The notes beneath the pieces are model-generated. The model saw only the letters and a list, made by a program, of their open reading frames with translations. It made no database searches and had not been told where the DNA came from. A stretch of DNA of 6,963 bases from Betaproteobacteria bacterium (GTDB lineage Bacteria > Pseudomonadota > Gammaproteobacteria > Burkholderiales > SG8-41). The stretch covers positions 1 to 6,963 of the forward strand of contig JANXSE010000248.1 of NCBI GenBank assembly GCA_025356695.1, written 5' to 3'. Positions 1 to 5,626 of this stretch are shown here, one piece after another (the stretch's first letter is position 1; every line of letters begins with the position of its first letter). The position numbers were made by a program, and so were the translations under genes.

Positions 1-600
1 GGCACCGGCGAGGCGATCCGCTTCCGCGGCCAGGTGCTGCGCCACGATTACGAAGTCGCCGGCTCGGCCTGCATCGATTTTCTCGAGAAGCGTTCAGATG
101 TCGATGCGAAAAAAATCGCGGTGGTCGCCAACAGCCTCGGCGGTTATTACGCGCCGCGCTGTGCTTCGATGGAGCCGCGTTTTGCCGCCTGTGTGGCGTG
201 GGGGGCGATCTGGGATTACCACGCGACGTGGAAGAAACGCGTCGAAGCCGCGTTCAATGCCGCGATGTCGGTGCCGGGGCACCACATCACGTGGATCCTC
301 GGCGTCAACACGGTCGAGGAGGCATTGCAGAAACTTGAACCCTACAAACTCGACGGCGTGGTGCAGAACATGCGCTGCCCGTTCCTGATTACGCACGGCG
401 CCGACGACGAGCAGGTGCCGCTCGCCGATGCGCAAGCCTTGTACGATGCGGCGGGCTCGAAGGACAAGACGCTGCGTGTGTTCACGGCGGAAGAGGGCGG
501 CGCGCAGCATTGCATGCGCGACTACCTGACGCTGGGGGTGGCCGAGATGTGGAACTGGCTCGAAGACAAGCTGGTGAAACAAGCGGGCGCGTCAAAATGA
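1..600 (+). CDS. Alpha/beta hydrolase, FrsA / pseudooxynicotine-hydrolase-like, 5'-truncated
   Basis: This is the C-terminal part (199 codons) of an alpha/beta-hydrolase. The reading frame is open to the first base, so the true start lies upstream; the GTG at 34 is only an internal codon. Numbering from the window's first codon, the nucleophile elbow is A-N-S-L-G-G with Ser45. A strand ending THGADD gives the acid (Asp135 or Asp136), and G-A-Q-H-C supplies His170. The segment after the elbow (EPRFAACVAWGAIWDY) and the RGQ..R.DYE stretch before it resemble the family of 2,6-dihydroxypseudooxynicotine hydrolase and FrsA-like esterases, usually about 350-400 residues, so roughly half is missing. 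Members cleave esters or C-C bonds in diketone-like compounds; the substrate here is unknown. No signal peptide can be assessed. The stop codon overlaps the start of the cupin gene, implying translational coupling. The family call is firm, the exact reaction is not. Confidence 0.88.
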   Translation, partial: GTGEAIRFRGQVLRHDYEVAGSACIDFLEKRSDVDAKKIAVVANSLGGYYAPRCASMEPRFAACVAWGAIWDYHATWKKRVEAAFNAAMSVPGHHITWILGVNTVEEALQKLEPYKLDGVVQNMRCPFLITHGADDEQVPLADAQALYDAAGSKDKTLRVFTAEEGGAQHCMRDYLTLGVAEMWNWLEDKLVKQAGASK

Positions 601-1100
601 CCGACGGCACACGCAAGGGCCCGCAGATCCGCCGCATCGTCACCGGCCATGACGCCAGCGGAAAATCGGTGGTGTGGCGCGACGGCCCCGCCACCAACCA
701 CAAGTTTCCGGATGAAAAACTGAGCGCCACGTTGATGTGGGTGACCGATCAGCTGCCGGCCGATTACAGCACAGATGAAGACACCGGCAGCCGCATCACT
801 GGCACCGCGCCGCCGTCGGGCGGCACGCGGCTGGCGGTGCTGGAACTGCAGCCGGGCAACACGCTGCACGGCCTGCATCACACCGACACCATCGATTACG
901 TAATCTGCATGGCGGGTGAAGTGGAAATGGAACTCGACGATTCGACCGTGAAGATGAAGGCGGGTGATGTGCTGATCCAACGCGGCACCAACCACGGCTG
1001 GGTCAACCGCAGCAAGGCGCCGGCGCGCATTGCGGTGATGCTGACGGATGCGCGGCCGAAACGCGGTGACGCGGTGGCCGGTGCGCAGAACGCACGCTGA
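597..1100 (+). CDS. Small single-domain cupin protein
   Basis: A 167-residue protein whose ATG overlaps the preceding stop in an ATGA arrangement. An open frame continues upstream to 510, but that part overlaps the hydrolase and the ATGA start gives the expected family N-terminus (RRIVTGHDASGKSVVWRDGP). The cupin barrel occupies about residues 75-150. Motif 1 is the variant H-H-T-D-T-I-D-Y (His94 to Tyr101) followed by Gly107. Motif 2 is GDVLIQRGTNHGWVN (residues 123-137) with His133 and Asn137. Likely metal ligands are His94, His133 and an acidic residue of motif 1 (Asp97 or Asp100 in place of the classical Glu). There is no signal peptide, so it should be cytoplasmic. Such small cupins often sit in aromatic or organic-acid catabolic clusters as dioxygenase-, isomerase- or lyase-like enzymes, or simply bind a ligand. 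Its reaction cannot be assigned. The family is certain. Confidence 0.9.
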   Translation: MTDGTRKGPQIRRIVTGHDASGKSVVWRDGPATNHKFPDEKLSATLMWVTDQLPADYSTDEDTGSRITGTAPPSGGTRLAVLELQPGNTLHGLHHTDTIDYVICMAGEVEMELDDSTVKMKAGDVLIQRGTNHGWVNRSKAPARIAVMLTDARPKRGDAVAGAQNAR

Positions 1101-1109
1101 ATTCACCAC

Positions 1110-1113
1110 AGGA
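1110..1113 (+). promoter_or_regulatory. Ribosome binding site of the Bug/TctC receptor gene
   Basis: AGGA lies 6 bases before the ATG at 1120. It selects this start over an in-frame upstream ATG at 1048, which lies inside the cupin gene and would bury the signal peptide. Confidence 0.65.
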
Positions 1114-1119
1114 AAACCA

Positions 1120-2100
1120 ATGCTGAACAGAAACATCGAACTTCGTCGCGTGCTGGTCGCGCTGGTGGTCATGTGTTGCGCCACTTTTTCCATTGCGCAG
1201 AGCTACCCGTCGCGTCCCGTGCGCCTGATCGTGCCCTTCGGCGCCGGCGGGCCCGATCTGATCGCGCGCATCGTCGCGCAACAGCTGGCGGCGCAGATGG
1301 GGCAACCCGTCATCGTCGACAACCGTCCGGGGGCGAACGGCATTGTCGGCACCGACACGGTGGCGAAGGCCGCGCCCGACGGTTACACCCTGATACTGGT
1401 GTCGGCGTCTTTCGTCGTGAACCCGGCTATTTACAAAAAACTGCCCTACGACACGCTGAAGGATTTCGCACCGGTGACCAACGTCTGCGCGCAGGAGGCA
1501 TTCATATTGGTCGTGCATCCGTCGGTGCCTGCGCAAAACGTGCAGGAGTTCGTCGCCCTCGGCCGCAAGCCCGACAACAAGCTGTCGTATTCGTCGCCCG
1601 GGGTGGGCAACACCATGCATCTGGCCGGCGCGTTGTTCGACGCGCGCGCCAAAACCACCATGACGCATGTGCCTTACAAAGGCGGCGGCCCGGCGATCGC
1701 GGCGCTCCTCGGCGGCGAAATCCAGGCGATGTTCTCCAACACCACGCTGGCGATGCCGCACATTCGCGCCGGAAAATTACGCGCGCTGGCGGTGACCGGC
1801 CGCACGCGGTTGGCTGCGCTGTCCGAGGTGCCGACGCTCACCGAGTCCGGTGTGCCGGGTATGGAAATCGATGCCGGCTGGTTCGGTTTGTTCGCGCCGG
1901 CGAAGACGCCGGTTGAAATCATCAACCGTCTGAACAGCGAAGTGCGCGCCGCGCTGGCCAAACCGCCGGTGCGCGAGCGCCTCATTGAGCAGGGCTTCCC
2001 GCCCGTGGGCAACAGCCCGGCGCAGTTCCGCGCCACCGTCGAGGCCGAAATCAAGGCCTATGCGGAAATGGTGCGTCTTGCAAAAATCCAGCCGGAATAA
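1120..2100 (+). CDS. Bug/TctC-family periplasmic solute-binding receptor
   Basis: A 326-residue exported protein, the normal length for the tripartite tricarboxylate transporter receptor (TctC/Bug) family. A signal peptide is visible: basic start (RNIELRR), hydrophobic core at residues 11-23, and probable cleavage after S-I-A (Ala26). The mature protein opens with the family hallmark Y-P-S-R-P-V-R-L-I-V-P-F (29-40), then G-A-G-G-P, and later V-D-N-R-P-G-A-N-G and A-P-D-G-Y-T-L. These proteins bind small carboxylates and related compounds in the periplasm and hand them to TctAB, or act as orphan receptors or sensors. No tctA or tctB lies in the window. The GGP-D ligand loop (residues 43-46) appears one residue shorter than the common GG-x-x-D form. 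The gene starts 19 bases after the cupin and ends 3 bases before the next hydrolase, so it is probably co-transcribed with both. The ligand is unknown. Confidence 0.95.
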   Translation: MLNRNIELRRVLVALVVMCCATFSIAQSYPSRPVRLIVPFGAGGPDLIARIVAQQLAAQMGQPVIVDNRPGANGIVGTDTVAKAAPDGYTLILVSASFVVNPAIYKKLPYDTLKDFAPVTNVCAQEAFILVVHPSVPAQNVQEFVALGRKPDNKLSYSSPGVGNTMHLAGALFDARAKTTMTHVPYKGGGPAIAALLGGEIQAMFSNTTLAMPHIRAGKLRALAVTGRTRLAALSEVPTLTESGVPGMEIDAGWFGLFAPAKTPVEIINRLNSEVRAALAKPPVRERLIEQGFPPVGNSPAQFRATVEAEIKAYAEMVRLAKIQPE

Positions 2101-2103
2101 ATC

Positions 2104-3090
2104 ATGACCGACCTGCCGCGCCGGCTGCCGGCGACGCTGCCGCAATTGTTGACGGAAGAATTTTTCGTGCCGGCGTGCGACGCCGGCATCAACATTTACG
2201 TGCGCAACAAACGCCCGGCCGATCTGCGCGAATTTTCGCCGCAGCGCACCTTGCTCTATGTACACGGCTCGACTTATCCGGCGTCCACCGCCTTTGACCT
2301 CGCGCTCGATGGCTGGTCGTGGATGGATTTCATGGCATCGCGCGGCTTCGATGTATGGTTGCTCGATCTGCGCGGCTACGGCTATTCGACGCGGCCGCCG
2401 GCGATGAACGAACCGCCGGAGCACAATCCGCCGCTGGTACGCACCGACACGGCGGTGGCCGACATCGGCGCCGTGGTCGATCACATCCTCGCATGGCGCG
2501 GCATCGAACGCCTCAATCTGCTCGGCTGGTCGTGGGGCACCACGCAGATGGCCACCTACACCACGCGCAATCCACAGCGCGTCCACCGGCTGGTGCTGTA
2601 TGCGCCGCAATGGATACGCCCGCTGCCGAAGCAGGCGCCGGCGAAACCCGGCGCCTATCGCACGGTGGAGCGTTCGCAAATGCTGGAGCGCTGGATGAAC
2701 GGCGTGCCCGCGGACAAACGCGATACGCTGATTCCCGCCGGCTGGTTCGATGCCTGGGCCGACGCGACCATGGCCACCGACAAGGAGGGCGCGCAGCGCA
2801 GGCCACCGGTGCTGCGTGCACCGAGCGGCACGGTCGCCGACACGACGGAAATCTGGACCGCCGCGCAAAGGCCTTTTTACGATCCGCAGAAGATCACGGT
2901 GCCGGTGTTGATCACGGTCGCTGAATGGGATCGTGACAATCCGCCGCGACTCGCGCAGACGCTGTTTCCGCTGCTCGTTAACGCGCCGTATAAACGCCTG
3001 GTGATGCTGGCCGAAGGCACACACACCATCATGCTGGAAAAAAACCGCATCGATCTCTTTAACGCCGTGCAGCAGTTTCTCGAGGAGTAG
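2104..3090 (+). CDS. Alpha/beta-hydrolase fold protein, probable esterase/lipase-like
   Basis: A complete 328-residue hydrolase with no signal peptide, so probably cytoplasmic. The oxyanion-hole segment is L-L-Y-V-H-G-S-T-Y (50-58). The strand V-W-L-L-D-L-R-G-Y-G-Y-S (84-95) is the usual one before the nucleophile helix. The elbow G-W-S-W-G puts the nucleophile at Ser143. A-E-W-D-R-D (273-278) supplies the acid, likely Asp276, and E-G-T-H-T supplies His307. Between about 170 and 250 is a cap-like insertion containing several Trp residues, which would shape the substrate pocket. The subtype differs from the truncated hydrolase at the window start, so the two are not recent duplicates. The ATG lies 3 bases after the receptor gene's stop, with no strong Shine-Dalgarno sequence, which suggests translation by re-initiation. 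The substrate is unknown; an ester or lactone of the imported compound is a guess from context. Confidence 0.92.
   Translation: MTDLPRRLPATLPQLLTEEFFVPACDAGINIYVRNKRPADLREFSPQRTLLYVHGSTYPASTAFDLALDGWSWMDFMASRGFDVWLLDLRGYGYSTRPPAMNEPPEHNPPLVRTDTAVADIGAVVDHILAWRGIERLNLLGWSWGTTQMATYTTRNPQRVHRLVLYAPQWIRPLPKQAPAKPGAYRTVERSQMLERWMNGVPADKRDTLIPAGWFDAWADATMATDKEGAQRRPPVLRAPSGTVADTTEIWTAAQRPFYDPQKITVPVLITVAEWDRDNPPRLAQTLFPLLVNAPYKRLVMLAEGTHTIMLEKNRIDLFNAVQQFLEE
3082..3087 (+). promoter_or_regulatory. Ribosome binding site deciding the GTG start of the SirB-like gene
   Basis: GAGGAG lies within the last codons of the upstream hydrolase, 5 bases before the GTG at 3093. The strong match and good spacing support the non-ATG start, which also gives the expected family N-terminus (Y-x-x-V-K-x-L-H). 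Confidence 0.7.
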
Positions 3091-3092
3091 CG

Positions 3093-3473
3093 GTGGATTA
3101 CGCGACGGTCAAAGCGCTGCATGTCGGTTGCGTGCTGGTGAGCTACGCGCTGTTTTTTCTGCGCGGCGTGTGGTTGCTCAACGACTCGCCGTTGTTGCAG
3201 CAGCGCTGGGTGCGCATCGTGCCGCATGTCAACGACACGCTGTTGCTGGCGGCGGCGGTCACGCTGGCGCTGATGCTCGGGCAGTATCCGCTGAAGGATG
3301 CGTGGCTGACCGCCAAGGTCATCGGGCTGGTTGTTTACATCGGACTCGGCACCGTTGCGATGCGGGCGGGGCGGCCGCGCCGCGTGCGCATCGCGATGTG
3401 GCTCGCCGCGCAGTGCGTGTTTATCTACATCGTCGCGGTCGCGCTGACGCGCAGCCCGTGGCCGTGGCTGTGA
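3093..3473 (+). CDS. SirB-family integral membrane protein
   Basis: A 126-residue, very hydrophobic protein of standard length for the SirB family (named for a locus affecting Salmonella invasion gene expression; biochemical function unknown). Four membrane helices are predicted by eye at about residues 7-25, 48-63, 72-90 and 98-117. Family signatures are V-K-A-L-H (His10), F-F-L-R-G-V-W (Arg24), R-I-V-P-H-V-N-D-T-L-L-L (His45, Asp48), W-L-T-A-K (Lys75) and V-Y-I-G-L-G. Conserved His, Asp and Lys residues at membrane edges could suggest heme, quinone or metal interaction, but this is speculation. It starts with GTG 2 bases after the hydrolase stop, so it is probably the last gene of that operon. 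Its stop lies 15 bases from the stop of the convergent heme A synthase gene. Confidence 0.9.
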   Translation: MDYATVKALHVGCVLVSYALFFLRGVWLLNDSPLLQQRWVRIVPHVNDTLLLAAAVTLALMLGQYPLKDAWLTAKVIGLVVYIGLGTVAMRAGRPRRVRIAMWLAAQCVFIYIVAVALTRSPWPWL

Positions 3474-3477
3474 TACC

Positions 3478-3489
3478 GCGCCGCGGCGC
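3478..3489. repeat. Perfect 12-bp GC palindrome between convergent genes
   Basis: GCGCCGCGGCGC is a perfect inverted repeat. It fills most of the 15-base gap between the SirB-like and ctaA stop codons and touches the ctaA stop. As RNA it would fold only into a 4-bp stem with a 4-base loop, and neither strand has a clean U-tract after it. A weak bidirectional terminator role is possible but not demonstrated. Confidence 0.3.
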
Positions 3490-4547
3490 TATTCTTCGCT
3501 TTTCTGTCCGGTCCTGAGGAAATGCGTCACCGCCAGCGCGGCGGTGAAGAGCAGCAGCGCGCCGCCCTGATGGGCCGTGCCCAGTGCCACCGGCACGGCG
3601 GCCAGCAGCGTGGTGATGCCGAGCGTGATTTGCAGCACCAGGATCGTTAGCAGCATGTTGAGGCTCATGCGCGTTGCATTCGAGATCGGCAGGCGCTGTG
3701 TGCGCCAGCAGTACAGCGGCACCACGACCGCCAATATCCACGCGAGCAGGCGGTGGTCGAACTGCACGGTGGCAAGGTTGTTGAAGAAATTCGCATACCA
3801 CGGGTCGAGTTCGAAAATTTCCGGCGGGACCCAGTGGTCGTTCATTTTCGGAAACGTGTTGTAGACGCGCCCGGCGCGTGTGCCGGCGACCAGCGCGCCC
3901 GACAGCGCCATGATGAAAATCAGAATGGTGAGCGCCGAGGCCTTGCGCGCCGCGGCCTGCAAGGCGGCGAGCGGCTGCGCGAGTCGCGGCCACAGGAGAT
4001 CGAGTGCCTGCCAGAGCATGGCGGCGAAAATCAGAAAGGCCAGCCCGAGGTGCGCAGCGAGCCGCAACTGGCTGACGCGCGGATTGTCGATGAGGCCGCT
4101 CTTCACCATATACCAGCCCAGCGCGCCCTGCAGTCCGCCCAGCACAAAAATGCCGGCCAAGCGCCACGCCAGCGCGCGATCGACCTGCTTGCGCGCGATG
4201 AACCAGAGCAACGGGATGAAGAACACGAGGCCGATGGTGCGACCGAGCAGGCGGTGGAAATACTCCCACCAGAAAATGCCCTTGAAGCCGGCTAGCGTCA
4301 TGGTGTTATTGACGAGCCGGTATTCGGGGGTCTGTTTGTATTTGTCGAAAGTCTGTTCCCACTCGGTGTCGTTGAGCGGCGGCAGCGTGCCGACGATGGG
4401 CTGCCATTCGACCATCGACAGGCCCGAATGCGTCAGACGCGTGACGCCGCCGACCACCACCATGGTGAAGACGAGTGCGCAGCAGATGAGAAGCCAGGCG
4501 GCGATCTGGCGGCGGGGGGCGGCGGCAGAAGTGATTGTCGAGGTCAT
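3489..4547 (-). CDS. ctaA: Heme A synthase (CtaA/COX15)
   Basis: A 352-residue, eight-helix inner-membrane protein that oxidises the C8 methyl of heme O to a formyl group, making heme A for aa3-type cytochrome oxidases. The signature [26 protein letters not shown] (33-58) is the proteobacterial/mitochondrial type 2 form, with conserved Glu47. The four heme-ligand histidines are present: His98 (E-Y-F-H-R-L-L-G-R), His166 (A-A-H-L-G), His265 (F-D-H-R-L) and His326 (T-A-H-Q-G). The N- and C-terminal four-helix halves are joined by a cytoplasmic linker near 187-203. The second half carries the family segment [14 protein letters not shown]. The length is complete. The ATG lies 11 bases after the stop of the quinone-oxidoreductase gene, so the two are likely co-transcribed. 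No heme O synthase (ctaB) or oxidase subunit gene is in the window, which differs from the common cox-cluster setting. Confidence 0.97.
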   Translation of the reverse strand: MTSTITSAAAPRRQIAAWLLICCALVFTMVVVGGVTRLTHSGLSMVEWQPIVGTLPPLNDTEWEQTFDKYKQTPEYRLVNNTMTLAGFKGIFWWEYFHRLLGRTIGLVFFIPLLWFIARKQVDRALAWRLAGIFVLGGLQGALGWYMVKSGLIDNPRVSQLRLAAHLGLAFLIFAAMLWQALDLLWPRLAQPLAALQAAARKASALTILIFIMALSGALVAGTRAGRVYNTFPKMNDHWVPPEIFELDPWYANFFNNLATVQFDHRLLAWILAVVVPLYCWRTQRLPISNATRMSLNMLLTILVLQITLGITTLLAAVPVALGTAHQGGALLLFTAALAVTHFLRTGQKSEE

Positions 4548-4558
4548 GATTTATCTGC

Positions 4559-5536
4559 TCAGGGGATCAATACGATTGAACCGGTGGTCTTGCGCGCCTC
4601 GACATCTGCGTGCGCGCGCGCGGCTTCGGCCAGCGGATAGGATTTGCTGACGTCGATTTTAACGTTGCCGCCGGCCACCATGGTGAAGAGATCGTTGGCA
4701 GTGGCGAGCAACGCTTCGCGCGTGGCGGTGTAGTCGGGCAGGCTAGGATGCGTGACATAAAGCGAACCGAGCGCGCCGAGCCGGCGCGGTGCGACCGGCG
4801 CCGGATCGCCGGAGGCTTCGCCGAAAGACGCCAGCACGCCGCGCGGACGCAGGCAGGCGAGCGAACCTTCGAAGGTGTCCTTGCCGACCGAATCGTAAAC
4901 GGCGGCGACACCCTTGCCGCCGGTGAGTTCCTTCACACGCGCGGCGAAATCTTCGCTGCCATAGACGATGACATGGTCGCAGCCGTGAGCGTGCGCGACC
5001 GCGGCTTTCGCCGCACTCGACACGGTGCCGATCACCGTGGCGCCGAGATGTTTCGCCCACTGGCAAAAAATCAGGCCGAGGCCACCGGCAGCGGCATGGA
5101 TCAAAATCGTGTCGCCGCGCTGCACCGCATAGGTTTCGCGCAGCAGATAACGCACGGTCATGCCGCGGATCATCATCGACGCCGCAGTGCGCTCGTCGAT
5201 TGCATCCGGCAGCGGCACTACGCGCGCGGCGGGTACGAGGCGCGCTTCAGCATACGCGCCGTCGGGGCCGGCGACGACCGCGATGCGCTGGCCGACGGTG
5301 AGCCCGGTGACGCCAGGGCCGATCGCTTCGATGACGCCGGCGCTTTCAAGGCCGAGCCCCGAGGGGAAGGATTTCAGCGCGTGGCCGCCGTTGCGGATCA
5401 GCACGTCGCGGAAGTTGAGGCCGACGGCGGTGTTTTTCATGCGCACCTGGCCGGCGCCGGGCGCGCCGACTTCGACGTCCTCCCATTGCATGACTTCGGG
5501 GCCGCCGGTGCGGTAAATGCGGATTGCTTTGGTCAT
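4559..5536 (-). CDS. NADPH:quinone oxidoreductase-like medium-chain dehydrogenase
   Basis: A complete 325-residue soluble enzyme of the zinc-independent quinone oxidoreductase (QOR) branch of the MDR superfamily. The GroES-like N-terminal domain carries A-V-G-L-N-F-R-D-V (37-45) and G-L-E-S-A-G-V-I (62-69). The zinc-binding G-H-E of alcohol dehydrogenases is absent. The Rossmann domain starts with H-A-A-A-G-G-L-G (147-154), followed by G-T-V-S-S-A-A-K (170-177), a pattern like E. coli QOR and consistent with NADPH preference. The C-terminus shows A-R-K-T-T-G-S-I-V-L, the usual family ending. It reduces quinones or enones; the natural substrate is not evident. GGAG at 5546-5549 (minus strand), 9 bases before the ATG, is the likely ribosome site. 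It is the first gene of a unit with ctaA and is divergent from the substrate-binding protein gene. Residues R-G-M-T-V-R (124-129) replace the common G-L-T-A-Q, a mild divergence. Confidence 0.93.
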   Translation of the reverse strand: MTKAIRIYRTGGPEVMQWEDVEVGAPGAGQVRMKNTAVGLNFRDVLIRNGGHALKSFPSGLGLESAGVIEAIGPGVTGLTVGQRIAVVAGPDGAYAEARLVPAARVVPLPDAIDERTAASMMIRGMTVRYLLRETYAVQRGDTILIHAAAGGLGLIFCQWAKHLGATVIGTVSSAAKAAVAHAHGCDHVIVYGSEDFAARVKELTGGKGVAAVYDSVGKDTFEGSLACLRPRGVLASFGEASGDPAPVAPRRLGALGSLYVTHPSLPDYTATREALLATANDLFTMVAGGNVKIDVSKSYPLAEAARAHADVEARKTTGSIVLIP

Positions 5537-5564
5537 GCCATGCTGCTCCGTTCGGGTGTTCTAC

Positions 5565-5572
5565 AGTATAGT
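5565..5572. promoter_or_regulatory. Possible overlapping divergent -10 elements
   Basis: This spot lies in the 90-base gap between two divergent genes. The plus strand reads TATAGT at 5567-5572 (toward the substrate-binding protein). The minus strand reads TATACT at 5565-5570 (toward qor-ctaA). Each matches five and four to five positions of the sigma70 -10 consensus, in otherwise GC-rich DNA. No convincing -35 box stands 16-18 bases away on either strand, so these would be weak or activator-dependent. This is inference from position and base composition. Confidence 0.3.
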
Positions 5573-5585
5573 GGAGTTCACGGCA

Positions 5586-5600
5586 CCGCCTCCACGGCGG
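5586..5600 (+). other. Small hairpin in the leader of the substrate-binding protein gene
   Basis: CCGCC (5586-5590) and GGCGG (5596-5600) form a perfect 5-bp all-GC stem around a 5-base loop, 26 bases before the ATG and downstream of the candidate -10. It could stabilise the messenger or serve as an operator half-site. Such short stems also arise by chance at this GC content. Confidence 0.3.
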
Positions 5601-5616
5601 CGATAAAAATACAGGC

Positions 5617-5622
5617 GGAGGA
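5617..5622 (+). promoter_or_regulatory. Strong ribosome binding site deciding the start of the ABC substrate-binding protein
   Basis: GGAGGA lies 4 bases before the ATG at 5627. It settles the start: the same frame stays open upstream to 4610, but only across the antisense of the qor gene, and only the 5627 start exposes an N-terminal signal peptide. Confidence 0.8.
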
Positions 5623-5626
5623 TTTG

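Noticed and set aside
522..1761. Two open frames (522-1193 and 1003-1761) antisense to the cupin and receptor genes
   Set aside because: Arg/His/Ala-rich translations without motifs, lying opposite well-supported genes.
1777..3024. 415-codon open frame antisense to the Bug receptor and second hydrolase
   Set aside because: The translation is rich in Arg and His with no recognisable motif, spans two real genes, and has the stop-free pattern expected opposite GC-rich coding sequence.
2104..3090. PHA synthase (PhaC-like) identity for the second hydrolase
   Set aside because: PhaC has a cysteine nucleophile in its lipase box. Here the elbow is G-W-S-W-G with serine, and the protein is much shorter than PhaC.
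3474..3500. Intrinsic terminator between the convergent genes
   Set aside because: The palindrome is real but the stem is only 4 bp with a loop and there is no U-run, so I list it only as a repeat.
3421..4269. Open frame overlapping ctaA in another frame
   Set aside because: CtaA has all four heme-ligand histidines and full length in its own frame. This is a shifted shadow of it.
4610..5626. Long open frame antisense to the qor gene, continuous with the substrate-binding protein
   Set aside because: The 339 upstream codons give low-complexity Arg/Ala/Gly-rich translation, overlap a clear enzyme gene on the other strand, and precede a perfect ribosome site plus signal peptide at 5627. It is an artefact of high GC content rather than a fusion protein.
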